From Emticicia sp037153985 (GTDB lineage: Bacteria > Bacteroidota > Bacteroidia > Cytophagales > Spirosomataceae), in NCBI RefSeq assembly GCF_037153985.1, contig NZ_JBBAYI010000002.1:741840-805839 (forward strand): a DNA stretch of 64,000 nucleotides, written 5' to 3'. The notes under the pieces are model-generated. The model saw nothing but the letters and a program-made list of their open reading frames with translations. It searched no databases and was not told where the DNA came from. Position numbers and translations under genes: made by a program. This document shows positions 1-7,968 of this stretch, piece after piece (within the stretch, counting starts at the first letter, position 1; each line of letters opens with the position of its first letter).

Positions 1-2
1 TA

Positions 3-1163
3 TCGGGCGACCACCAGTCGAAACTTACGCTAATGTCTGAGTCATTACGTAACGATGGCCGTATTTGGGTTCCTAAAAGTAAAGATGATAAACGCGCCGC
101 TAACGATATACCTGAAGAAGAAAGAGATTATTATCTGGAACGTCGTTATCCGGCATTCGGAAACCTTGTTCCGCGTGATATTGCTTCTCGTGCCGCTAAA
201 GAACGTTGCGATGCAGGTTATGGCGTAGGAACTTCTAAAATGGCTGTTTATCTTGACTACGCTTCGGCTATTGAACGTTACGGCAAGATTGAAGCCAATA
301 AAAAGGGTATGCACAACCCATCGAAAGAAGAAATTACCGCTATGGGTAAGGCTGTGGTGAAAGAAAAATACGGTAACCTTTTTGATATGTACAAGCAAAT
401 TACCGGTGAAGACCCATACGAAGTACCTATGCGTATTTATCCGGCGGTTCACTATACAATGGGTGGTTTATGGGTTGACTACAACCTCATGACTACCGTA
501 CCGGGCTTGTATGCACTAGGAGAAGCTAATTTCTCTGACCACGGAGCCAACCGTCTGGGGGCTTCTGCCTTGATGCAAGGGCTGGCCGATGGCTACTTTG
601 TAATTCCGTATACCATTGGTTCTTATTTGTCGGGCGAAATCCGTACGAAAGCAATTCCTACCGACCACCCTGCCTTTGTTGAAGCCGAAAATGCTGTTAG
701 AGAAAGAATCAATAAATTATTGAGTATCAAGGGTGAGCAATCGCCGGAGTCGTTCCACAAACGTTTAGGTAAAATCATGTGGGATAAATGCGGTATGGCC
801 CGTAACGAGCAAGGCCTGAAAGAAGCTATCGAAGAAATTCGTGCCTTGAAAAAAGAGTTCTGGTCTGACCTACGCGTGATGGGTGATGCAGATGAATTTA
901 ACCCTGAACTAGATAAAGCAGGCCGTGTTGCCGATTTTATTGAACTCGGAGAACTAATGTGTATTGATGCCCTTAACAGAAACGAATCGTGTGGTGGACA
1001 CTTCCGCGAAGAATACCAAACCGAAGAAGGTGAGGCCCTTCGTGACGACGAAAACTACATGTACGTAGCAGCATGGGAATATGAAAACGAAAGCCAATGG
1101 GCCTTAAACAAAGAACCTTTGGTTTACGAAAATATCAAAATTGCACAGCGTAGTTATAAATAA
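3..1163 (+). CDS. sdhA: Succinate dehydrogenase/fumarate reductase flavoprotein subunit, C-terminal part (5' end outside window)
   Basis: Catalytic FAD subunit of respiratory complex II, which oxidises succinate to fumarate at the inner face of the cytoplasmic membrane. The reading frame is open to the left edge: residues SGDHQSKLTL precede the first Met, so the gene starts outside the window and 386 residues are visible. The segment AVHYTMGGLWVDYN holds the His-Thr-Met-Gly-Gly substrate-site signature, and SDHGANRLGASALMQGLADG is the conserved FAD-domain block. The C-terminal helical domain is complete. The stop lies 41 bases before sdhB, consistent with one sdhCAB operon; sdhC is not visible. 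Confidence 0.95.
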   Translation, partial: SGDHQSKLTLMSESLRNDGRIWVPKSKDDKRAANDIPEEERDYYLERRYPAFGNLVPRDIASRAAKERCDAGYGVGTSKMAVYLDYASAIERYGKIEANKKGMHNPSKEEITAMGKAVVKEKYGNLFDMYKQITGEDPYEVPMRIYPAVHYTMGGLWVDYNLMTTVPGLYALGEANFSDHGANRLGASALMQGLADGYFVIPYTIGSYLSGEIRTKAIPTDHPAFVEAENAVRERINKLLSIKGEQSPESFHKRLGKIMWDKCGMARNEQGLKEAIEEIRALKKEFWSDLRVMGDADEFNPELDKAGRVADFIELGELMCIDALNRNESCGGHFREEYQTEEGEALRDDENYMYVAAWEYENESQWALNKEPLVYENIKIAQRSYK

Positions 1164-1204
1164 CCCCTTTGCCCCAGCAGGGGTAATTATAAAAATTTAC
1201 AATT

Positions 1205-1978
1205 ATGTCAGAAGGTAATATGAACCTCACACTAAAAGTGTGGAGACAAAAAAATAAAAAAACAAAAGGTAACCTTGAAACCTATCAGGTAAATGGTATC
1301 TCAGAAGATATGTCTTTCCTTGAAATGTTTGACGTTCTGAACGAACGCCTTGTTTCAGAAGGAAAGGAACCTATCGCTTTCGACCACGATTGCCGCGAGG
1401 GTATCTGTGGTATGTGCTCAATGTATATTAATGGCCGCCCCCATGGCCCGCTTGAAGGTGTTACTACCTGCCAGCTACACATGCGTAGCTTCAAAGATGG
1501 TGATACCATTGTAGTTGAACCCTGGAGAGCAACGGCGTTTCCGGTTATTAAAGACCTTGTTGTTGACAGAACCGCTTTCGACCGTATTATTGCTTCTGGT
1601 GGTTATATTTCAGTAAATACAGGTAATGCACAAGATGGTAATGCTCTGCCGATTCCGAAAGAAGATGCCGACAAAGCATTTGCCGCAGCTGCTTGTATTG
1701 GTTGTGGTGCTTGTGTAGCTGCTTGTAAAAACGCCTCTGCTATGCTGTTTGTTTCGGCGAAGGTATCGCAATTGGCTTTATTGCCTCAAGGACAGCCAGA
1801 ACGCCAAGAAAGAGCCCTTAAGATGGTTGCGCAGATGGACTCAGAAGGTTTTGGTGCTTGTAGCAATACTGGTGCTTGTGCAGCCGAATGCCCTAAAGAA
1901 ATTTCTTTAGAAAACATTGCCCGCCTTAACCGCGAGTATCTGGGTGCAAGCCTTACTTCAACAGAAATAGAAGCATAA
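1205..1978 (+). CDS. sdhB: Succinate dehydrogenase iron-sulfur subunit
   Basis: Carries electrons from the SdhA flavin to the membrane quinone site through three Fe-S clusters. The 257 residues include a plant-ferredoxin-like N-terminal domain with [2Fe-2S] ligands Cys63, Cys68, Cys71 and Cys89. The C-terminal bacterial-ferredoxin-like domain has the CIGCGACVAAC motif (Cys164, 167, 170, 174) and a second set Cys219, Cys225, Cys229, giving the [4Fe-4S] and [3Fe-4S] centres. Length and spacing fit the B-type (Bacteroidota/epsilon) subunit. It follows sdhA and ends in a strong hairpin terminator, so it is the last gene of the operon. Confidence 0.96.
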   Translation: MSEGNMNLTLKVWRQKNKKTKGNLETYQVNGISEDMSFLEMFDVLNERLVSEGKEPIAFDHDCREGICGMCSMYINGRPHGPLEGVTTCQLHMRSFKDGDTIVVEPWRATAFPVIKDLVVDRTAFDRIIASGGYISVNTGNAQDGNALPIPKEDADKAFAAAACIGCGACVAACKNASAMLFVSAKVSQLALLPQGQPERQERALKMVAQMDSEGFGACSNTGACAAECPKEISLENIARLNREYLGASLTSTEIEA

Positions 1979-1998
1979 TCTGTAAAACAGATATATAC

Positions 1999-2036
1999 AA
2001 AAGCCTGTTATGTTTCCATAACAGGCTTTTTGTTTT
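1999..2036 (+). terminator. Intrinsic terminator after sdhB
   Basis: A perfect 14-bp stem (1999-2012 with 2017-2030), a TTTC loop, and a following T-rich run. The left arm begins with AAAA, so it can also work for the convergent gene on the minus strand. Confidence 0.9.
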
Positions 2037-2055
2037 TTATTGAAATAGCTTAGAG

Positions 2056-3048
2056 CTAATCGGTTTTTCTGGCAAATTTTTGTGCCATAATACTGGCAGC
2101 TATTAATTGTAAGGCGTGGTAAATCATGAGTGGCAGTAGTATAATGCCAACCATGGCATTTTGTGTAAATAATACCTTCGACATTACTGTACCATGCACC
2201 AACGATTTCTTCGACCCACAAAACATAACTGTAATGTTATCGGCCCTATTAAAACCCAATAGCTTGCCAATGGCATTTGTAAGCGCAATTACAATAAAAA
2301 ACAAAGCCAGTAAGCCTACCATTAACAGCACAAGTTCCTGTAACGATAAACCCTTGAACAGATTTAAGGCGAATGACTTACAGAATGATGTATAAATAAT
2401 AACCAGAATGACCGACTGGTCGAAAATCTTCAAGGCATTTTTATATTTATCGGCAAACCAGCCCAGCCGCCTGTTTAGCAACATACCTAAAACTAGGGGC
2501 AGTAGCACCTGAACACATAGCTTGATAATGATGCTGAGGGAATCGAAACTTTCGGTGTCGGCTACCATAAAAAAACCTACCCAGAGCGGAGTCATAAACA
2601 AGCCTATCAAGCTCGAAATACTTGCGTTAAAAATAGCTGCCGGTATATTTCCGTTAGCCATAGAAACCATCACAACCGACGACGAAACCGTTGAAGGCAA
2701 GGCAGCTAAATAAAAAATACCTAACCACAAGGTCTCCCCTTCGGCACTTGTAAAAAGGGGTTTTATCAGCAGCACCAGCAACGGAAAAAGCACAAAGGTT
2801 GTAGCCTGAATGACAATGTGCATTTTCCAGTTCGATAAGCCTTGTTTTAGCTTATCGGTGCTGAGTTTAAGCCCATAGAAGAAGAATATCCCCGAAACAC
2901 CATAATTGGCTAATTCTTCCAGCGAAATAGGTTCCTGCATCAGACCGGGCGCAGGAAAATAATATGCAGCCAGTACCATCAGAATAATAGCCCCCAGAAA
3001 CCAGTCAAGCCCTATCCGGCTCAAAGAAGTTTGTATCTTTTTTAACAT
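2056..3048 (-). CDS. SBF-like (bile acid:sodium symporter family) membrane transporter
   Basis: A 330-residue membrane protein with about nine to ten hydrophobic helices and little soluble sequence. It looks like the SBF_like family (YfeH type, related to bile-acid and arsenite transporters): an N-terminal Asp-Trp-Phe-Leu-Gly segment, a GIFFFYGLKLS segment near residue 54, and a central LAALPSTVSSSVVMVSMANGN motif that resembles the crossover and sodium-site region of this superfamily. It probably imports an organic anion with sodium; the substrate cannot be read from sequence. It is a single gene between the sdhB terminator and the dnaN terminator. Confidence 0.85.
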   Translation of the reverse strand: MLKKIQTSLSRIGLDWFLGAIILMVLAAYYFPAPGLMQEPISLEELANYGVSGIFFFYGLKLSTDKLKQGLSNWKMHIVIQATTFVLFPLLVLLIKPLFTSAEGETLWLGIFYLAALPSTVSSSVVMVSMANGNIPAAIFNASISSLIGLFMTPLWVGFFMVADTESFDSLSIIIKLCVQVLLPLVLGMLLNRRLGWFADKYKNALKIFDQSVILVIIYTSFCKSFALNLFKGLSLQELVLLMVGLLALFFIVIALTNAIGKLLGFNRADNITVMFCGSKKSLVHGTVMSKVLFTQNAMVGIILLPLMIYHALQLIAASIMAQKFARKTD

Positions 3049-3064
3049 ATTGATTGTAAGATGA

Positions 3065-3104
3065 AATAAAAAGCCCCATAAATCAGGCTTGATTTATAGG
3101 GCTT
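3065..3104 (-). terminator. Intrinsic terminator after dnaN
   Basis: A 15-bp stem (3071-3085 with 3090-3104) with one C-A mismatch. On the minus strand it is followed by a T-rich run. It lies between the dnaN stop and the start of the transporter gene. Confidence 0.8.
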
Positions 3105-3124
3105 AAAGGTATATAAATGCGCGC

Positions 3125-4249
3125 TTATGCGTATGTATTAAGCATTACAGGCATTACGAGCATGAGGGTATCTTCGTTTTCTGTTTTTTCGACAGGAATA
3201 ATTAAGCCTGCACGGTTCGGCTGAGACATTTCGAGAGAAACCGTTTTCACACTCAGGTTATTAAGCATTTCAATCAGGAATTTAGCATTAAAGCCGATTT
3301 CCATTTCTTCGCCGTCATACTCGCACACAAGTTTCTCGGTAGCTTCGTTTGAGTAATCTAAGTCTTCGGCTGAAATTACCAGTTCATTAGCTGAAATTTT
3401 CAGACGAATCTGGTGTGTGGTTTTATTCGAGTAAATCGAAATACGTTTCAGAGAGCTTAATAATTCTGTACGTTCGATTTTCAGCTTATTCGGGTTATTC
3501 TGTGGAATAACGTTTTCGTAATCAGGGAAACGCTCATCAATCAATCGGCAAATCATTTTGATATGGCCAAAACTGAAAAAGGCATTTGAATTACTAAACT
3601 CTGCTTTTACTGGCAGAACCTCGCCCGGAAGTGATGATTTCAATAAGTTCAAAGCCTTACGAGGTAAAATCATTGAGGTACTACTAGGCGATTTTACATC
3701 TTCACGGCGATAACGAATCAGGCGGTGGCCATCAGTGGCAACAAAGGTAATGGCTTTGTCTGACGCCTGCACAAACACCCCTGTCATGGCTGGGCGTAAG
3801 TCGTCGGTGCTGGTAGCAAATATAGTATTGGCAATAGCCGAACCTAGCGTATCCGAATCCATTTCGATACTAAAGTTACGGTTCACAGGTGGCACACGCG
3901 GAAAATCGGTTGGATTTTCGCCGGCCAGTTTGTAACGGCCATTAGCTGTTACGAGTTCCGTTCCGAAAGTTTCTTCGTCAACATTGATTTGAATTGGCTG
4001 TTCAGGCAAGCTACGAAGGGTATCGAGCAATAAACGGGCAGGTACAGCAAAAGCACCAGTATCGCGAGATTCAACATCAAATTCGGTAATCATGACTGTT
4101 TGCATATCTGAAGCTGTTACAGTTAAGCTACCTTTGTCGAGTTGAAATAAAAAGTTTTCAAGAATCGGAACTATCGGGTTGCTGGCAATTACACCGTTAA
4201 TGGTAGAAAGGTGTTTAAGTAGAGCGGATGACGAAACAACAAACTTCAT
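3125..4249 (-). CDS. dnaN: DNA polymerase III beta subunit (sliding clamp)
   Basis: Ring-shaped processivity clamp of the replicative polymerase. The 374 residues match the family's usual length of about 365-375, made of three similar domains of about 125 residues. The start was set at MKFVVSSSALLK, the conserved family N-terminus; an upstream in-frame ATG would add 45 residues unlike the family. Typical stretches include ASDMQTVMITEFDVE in domain I and TFVATDGHRL in domain II. The C-terminus LVMPVMLNTYA is like the usual end that closes the binding cleft. No dnaA or recF is adjacent, but a DnaA-box cluster lies about 3.5 kb away. Confidence 0.97.
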   Translation of the reverse strand: MKFVVSSSALLKHLSTINGVIASNPIVPILENFLFQLDKGSLTVTASDMQTVMITEFDVESRDTGAFAVPARLLLDTLRSLPEQPIQINVDEETFGTELVTANGRYKLAGENPTDFPRVPPVNRNFSIEMDSDTLGSAIANTIFATSTDDLRPAMTGVFVQASDKAITFVATDGHRLIRYRREDVKSPSSTSMILPRKALNLLKSSLPGEVLPVKAEFSNSNAFFSFGHIKMICRLIDERFPDYENVIPQNNPNKLKIERTELLSSLKRISIYSNKTTHQIRLKISANELVISAEDLDYSNEATEKLVCEYDGEEMEIGFNAKFLIEMLNNLSVKTVSLEMSQPNRAGLIIPVEKTENEDTLMLVMPVMLNTYA

Positions 4250-4386
4250 GAGTATATGCGATTTTTCAATTAATTGTCTGATTATCAAAGTCTTATCCTC
4301 CAAAACCATGCCAAACCAAACAGTGCAGAATAAGTCAGCAAAAATAGTGAAAAATCTCTTACTACCCAAGTGGTATTTCAACAAAT

Positions 4387-4416
4387 AGCTTACGCATACG
4401 CAGGGTTACGTAAGCT
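4387..4416 (-). terminator. Possible weak hairpin after crtB
   Basis: An 8-bp inverted repeat (4387-4394 with 4409-4416) lies between the crtB stop and dnaN. There is no convincing T run, so termination may be partial and crtIB transcripts could read on towards dnaN. Confidence 0.35.
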
Positions 4417-4434
4417 GTTGTTTGCTGCTTAAAT

Positions 4435-5271
4435 TCAGATTACATTCAGCCTGCTTTGTACGAGTGTTTTTGCCAGCAAAGCCAGTTTAATTCTGTCTGG
4501 TACACGTATACGTTCCTGTTGGATACGGTTGGCCGAAAGCCTTTTGATTCGTTCAAAAAGTTTCAGATAATAGCAATAGGCCAAATAAACGCCTTTTCTG
4601 GCTCCGCTTGGCAGCCCCATAATTCCTCTGTATGCGTTGTCAAAGTCCTTTTGAATATCGTCTTCTATTTGTTTCTTGCTGCTAACGCTAAAATCGTTGA
4701 AATCGACGTTTGGGAAATAAACCCTTCCTCTCTCCGAGAAATCGCTTTGAATATCACGCAGAAAGTTTACCTTCTGAAAAGCTGCTCCCAGACTTTGGGC
4801 ATCGGCTTTCAGTTTTTCATAGAGTTGCTCATCGCCCTCACAAAATACCCGCAAGCACATCAGCCCTACTACTTCGGCCGACCCATAAATGTATTTGTGG
4901 TAACCATTGCGGTCGTAGGCTATGTTATACAAATCCATTTCCATGCTATCCAGAAAAGCCTCTATCAGTTCGTTTTCTATCTTGTATTGTCTTACTATTT
5001 TTTGGAATGAATGTAACACCGGATTCAGGCTGATACCCTCCTCTATGGCTCTGTAAGTTTCTTCGCGGTAGCGGTCAAGCAAAGTTTTTTTATCAAAATC
5101 ATGAAAAGTATCCACAATTTCGTCGGCATATCTTACGAAACCATAAATTCCAAAAATAGGGTCATGAAACTTACGGTCGAGGGTTTTTATGCCTAGCGTA
5201 AATGAGGTGCTGTAATATTCTGTAATAAGTTTACTACAACCGAACGTAGTTTTTTCAAACAATTGAAACAT
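4435..5271 (-). CDS. crtB: Phytoene synthase (squalene/phytoene synthase family)
   Basis: Condenses two geranylgeranyl diphosphates head-to-head into phytoene, the first committed carotenoid step. Its 278 residues carry both Asp-rich motifs that bind Mg-diphosphate: DEIVD at residues 50-54 and DIQSD at 173-177 within the block KVNFLRDIQSDFSERGRVYFP. The N-terminal CSKLITEYYSTSFTLG block and the family length also fit. It lies 37 bases downstream of crtI and is very likely co-transcribed with it. Squalene synthase is the alternative reading of the family, but the pairing with a CrtI-type desaturase favours phytoene. Confidence 0.93.
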   Translation of the reverse strand: MFQLFEKTTFGCSKLITEYYSTSFTLGIKTLDRKFHDPIFGIYGFVRYADEIVDTFHDFDKKTLLDRYREETYRAIEEGISLNPVLHSFQKIVRQYKIENELIEAFLDSMEMDLYNIAYDRNGYHKYIYGSAEVVGLMCLRVFCEGDEQLYEKLKADAQSLGAAFQKVNFLRDIQSDFSERGRVYFPNVDFNDFSVSSKKQIEDDIQKDFDNAYRGIMGLPSGARKGVYLAYCYYLKLFERIKRLSANRIQQERIRVPDRIKLALLAKTLVQSRLNVI

Positions 5272-5308
5272 GCGTTTTAGTTTTTAAATGGTTGGGGCAA
5301 ATTTTTAT

Positions 5309-6805
5309 CTACGCAATTGTTACTTCTTTTTCAATACTTCCGTATTCTTTTACGACCTGACCAGCAACTACCAGTCCTGAAATAAGCGAAGGAGGTACAC
5401 CCGGCCCGGGTACTGTAAGCTGGCCTGTATAAAACAGGTTTTTAACTTTTTTGTTTTTCAGTCCGGGTTTTAAAAAGGCAGTTTGTAAAAGCGTATTAGC
5501 CAAGCCATACGCATTTCCACGGAAAGAGTTATAATCATTTTTAAAGTCACTTACGGCAAAACTTCTTTTATATACTACGTGGTCACGGATGGTATGCCCC
5601 ACGTATTTTTCGAGCCGCTCCATCACTATGTTATAATATTTTTCTCTGACGGCCTCTGTATCTTCTAAATCAGGGGCAATAGGAATCAGAATGAAAAGGT
5701 TTTCGGCCCCTTCGGGTGCTACGCTAGCATCAGTTTTTGAAGGAGCCGATACATAAAATAGTGGTTTTGAAGGCCATTGAGGGTGTGTATAGATTTCTTC
5801 GGCGTGTTTGTTGAAATCTTCGTCAAAAAACAGGTTATGGTGTATCAGGTTATCTACCTTGCGGTCAACACCCAGATAAAACAACAAAGACGATGGCGCC
5901 ATTGTGCGGCTTTGCCAGTAGCTTTCGCTATAATTTCTGTATGGTTTATCCAGAAGTTTGCTCTCTATATGTTCGTAGTCGGCTCCGCCAATAATTATAT
6001 CGGCTTCGTACTCGTTGTTCTCTGTGATAACTTTTCGGGCTATTTTATTATCGACTAATATATGTCTGACGTTTTCGTTCAGCCGGATGCTTACCCCTTT
6101 CTCTTCTGCCAGACTACACATGGCCTTTACAATTTCGTGCATACCGCCCATCGGGTACCATGTGCCTAGTGCTATTTCGGCGTAGTTCATCAGGCTATAT
6201 AGCGCGGGGGTATTCTGTGGAGTAGCCCCTAAGAACAAAATCGGGAACTCCATTAACTGAATAAGTTTAGGGTTTGAAAAGAATTTACGGATATGTTTTC
6301 CGAACGAGGCAAATAAATCCAGACTGATAGCTTTCGACAATATACGGTAATCGAAAAACTCGGTTATGGATAAACTAGGTTTCCAGACAAATTCTCCGAC
6401 CCCCACTTCATATTTATATTTCGATTCTTTCAGAAAAGCCTCTAGTTTTTTGCTGCTTCCCGCCTCGATACTTTCAAAGAGCGATTTCAAACCTTCCAGA
6501 CTGGCGGGTAGCTCTATGGCTTCTGTATTGCTGAAAATAACTTTGTAGGATGGGTTAAGCCTTACAAGCTCGTAATAGTCTGACACCCGCTTGCCAAACT
6601 CAGCAAAGTATCTTTCAAAAACATCGGGCATCCAGTACCAGCTTGGCCCCATATCGAACACGAAGCCTTCTTCTTCAAAGACCCTTGCTCTGCCGCCAGC
6701 CATACTGTTTTTTTCCAGAATGGTTACTTCATAGCCAGCATCGGCCAACTTTGTAGCTGCCGATAAACCCGCAAAACCTGCCCCTATTACAATAGCTTTT
6801 TTCAT
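5309..6805 (-). CDS. crtI: Phytoene desaturase (CrtI type)
   Basis: FAD-dependent carotenoid desaturase converting phytoene stepwise to lycopene. The 498 residues start with a dinucleotide-binding motif GAGFAGLSAA followed by ILEKNSMAGGRA. FDMGPSWYWMPDVFE is the typical segment after the FAD motif. The C-terminus has the conserved block FYTGQLTVPGPGVPPSLISGLVVAGQ. As first gene of crtIB it is preceded by a gene-free region holding a 7-bp inverted repeat. No cyclase, hydroxylase or ketolase lies in the window, so the final pigment cannot be predicted. Confidence 0.93.
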   Translation of the reverse strand: MKKAIVIGAGFAGLSAATKLADAGYEVTILEKNSMAGGRARVFEEEGFVFDMGPSWYWMPDVFERYFAEFGKRVSDYYELVRLNPSYKVIFSNTEAIELPASLEGLKSLFESIEAGSSKKLEAFLKESKYKYEVGVGEFVWKPSLSITEFFDYRILSKAISLDLFASFGKHIRKFFSNPKLIQLMEFPILFLGATPQNTPALYSLMNYAEIALGTWYPMGGMHEIVKAMCSLAEEKGVSIRLNENVRHILVDNKIARKVITENNEYEADIIIGGADYEHIESKLLDKPYRNYSESYWQSRTMAPSSLLFYLGVDRKVDNLIHHNLFFDEDFNKHAEEIYTHPQWPSKPLFYVSAPSKTDASVAPEGAENLFILIPIAPDLEDTEAVREKYYNIVMERLEKYVGHTIRDHVVYKRSFAVSDFKNDYNSFRGNAYGLANTLLQTAFLKPGLKNKKVKNLFYTGQLTVPGPGVPPSLISGLVVAGQVVKEYGSIEKEVTIA

Positions 6806-7210
6806 ATAATACTGATAGTAACTTGCTATTTTTATTTATAAACTATGACTGTTTAATATTGTTCAAAAAAAGTTAAACAAATTAATGATATTTTTTTACA
6901 CTTCCTATTTATTTAGTAAACATTTGGCTTAAATACTAGCCCGAACAATAAAAAAACTATTGAAAGCTATTATCCAGTAGGCCTTTTAATAAAAATACCG
7001 CAGAATTGGCATGTAACTACTTTATAGCAGCTACAATAAATGGCTGTAAGGAATTGGGAAAATGGCGAACGATAACAAAGCGGGTGTAACCCTCAGGCAT
7101 GAATTGGTTGTCATAGCATTGATTGTGTTTAGGTAAATAAGGGCTTCCTGAACCAGATAGATGTTTGCCCTGATAAAAGTTGCTTCTATTAGATAAACTA
7201 ACTTTGGGGC
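6806..7210. other. Gene-free stretch upstream of crtI
   Basis: About 400 AT-rich bases between crtI and a small unknown gene, both on the minus strand. I see no ORF, tRNA or clear terminator. Its crtI-proximal part should hold the crtIB promoter and contains the inverted repeat listed separately. Confidence 0.6.
6850..6879 (-). promoter_or_regulatory. Inverted repeat upstream of crtI, possible operator
   Basis: TGTTTAA (6850-6856) and TTAAACA (6873-6879) form a perfect 7-bp inverted repeat with a 16-base spacer, 45-74 bases upstream of the crtI start. Carotenoid operons in several phyla are controlled by MerR-family light or B12 repressors binding near this distance. No such regulator gene is in the window, so the role is inferred from position only. 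Confidence 0.3.
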
Positions 7211-7534
7211 TTATTGTTTACTGGTTGGGTGCTCGTCTATGCCTAAAGTGGTTAATTTGGGGTTAAGTGTGCGTGGAACAATAATAACCTGAAAGAACTT
7301 TGTTTTCATGGCATCAAAATCACAGACAAACTTATTTCTGATTTTCAAGGCACGATACACCGCCGTATAATTCACTTTTTTCTGTTCCCACCCATTAATT
7401 GCCAGATTCGTCTGAACGCATTCAATAGCCCTTTTCAGGTTCGAGAAATACACCGTAAAAGGTTCTCTTTTGCGCAAATCGTTTAATGCACCTACATACT
7501 GAATGGTTACTTCGTAAATAATAGACTGCCTCAT
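7211..7534 (-). CDS. Small protein of unknown function
   Basis: 107 residues, no signal peptide or membrane helix, basic overall. I do not recognise the family. The segment FYTVYFSNLKRAIECVQTNL-like middle (residues 26-45) followed by an Asn-Gly-Trp-Glu turn, then VYRALKIRNKF, suggests a compact alpha/beta fold with alternating strands and one helix. Codon use resembles the neighbours. It stands alone, with crtI downstream and the candidate origin upstream. It could be a spurious ORF, but length and composition favour a real gene. Confidence 0.5.
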   Translation of the reverse strand: MRQSIIYEVTIQYVGALNDLRKREPFTVYFSNLKRAIECVQTNLAINGWEQKKVNYTAVYRALKIRNKFVCDFDAMKTKFFQVIIVPRTLNPKLTTLGIDEHPTSKQ

Positions 7535-7684
7535 GAAAACCGTAATTTTATGCTTAAATAAAGGGTTTGGATTTTAAACTTACGTAAGAAAACGCTTTTT
7601 ATGAAAAATTATCGGATAATTTTTCTTTACAACAATATTCAGCCACACAAGGCGTTATGTATTTGTATTTCATTTAGTTATAGA

Positions 7685-7725
7685 GAAAAAGCCCGAACAT
7701 TTTTTTGTAGGGCTTTTTCTTTTTA
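7685..7725. terminator. Hairpin with T run, gene-poor region
   Basis: A perfect 10-bp stem GAAAAAGCCC / GGGCTTTTTC (7685-7694, 7710-7719) followed by TTTTTA. No plus-strand gene ends nearby, so it may end an unseen small transcript or insulate the DnaA-box region. Confidence 0.6.
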
Positions 7726-7796
7726 TAAATAGCAGACTCAGGTTTAGCCTGAAATATGAAGCTCTTTACTGACGCTTTTTTTCTTCTCTGACAGAC

Positions 7797-7925
7797 ATAT
7801 CCACATATTCACAAAGTTATCCACATTCGTATTTTACCTTTTCCACAATTGGTTAGTGTTACATAATCTTTAAGTTTTTTGAAGTTTTCTTAATAATAAT
7901 TGAGAACTTTGCAGCCTTATTCACA
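7797..7925. other. oriC: DnaA-box cluster with AT-rich flank, candidate oriC
   Basis: Two perfect DnaA boxes of the form TTATNCACA lie at 7817-7825 and 7917-7925. Three boxes with one mismatch lie at 7797-7805, 7805-7813 and 7839-7847, all in the same orientation. Between 7848 and 7916 the DNA is very AT-rich and could serve as the unwinding element. Isolated perfect boxes occur elsewhere in the window (31794, 52133), but only here do five cluster within 130 non-coding bases. dnaN is about 3.5 kb away. A role as chromosomal origin is inference; a DnaA-controlled promoter for the next gene is the alternative. Confidence 0.5.
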
Positions 7926-7968
7926 AATTAGGCTAAAAGGAAGCCTCTATCACAAAAATTAAAGAAAA

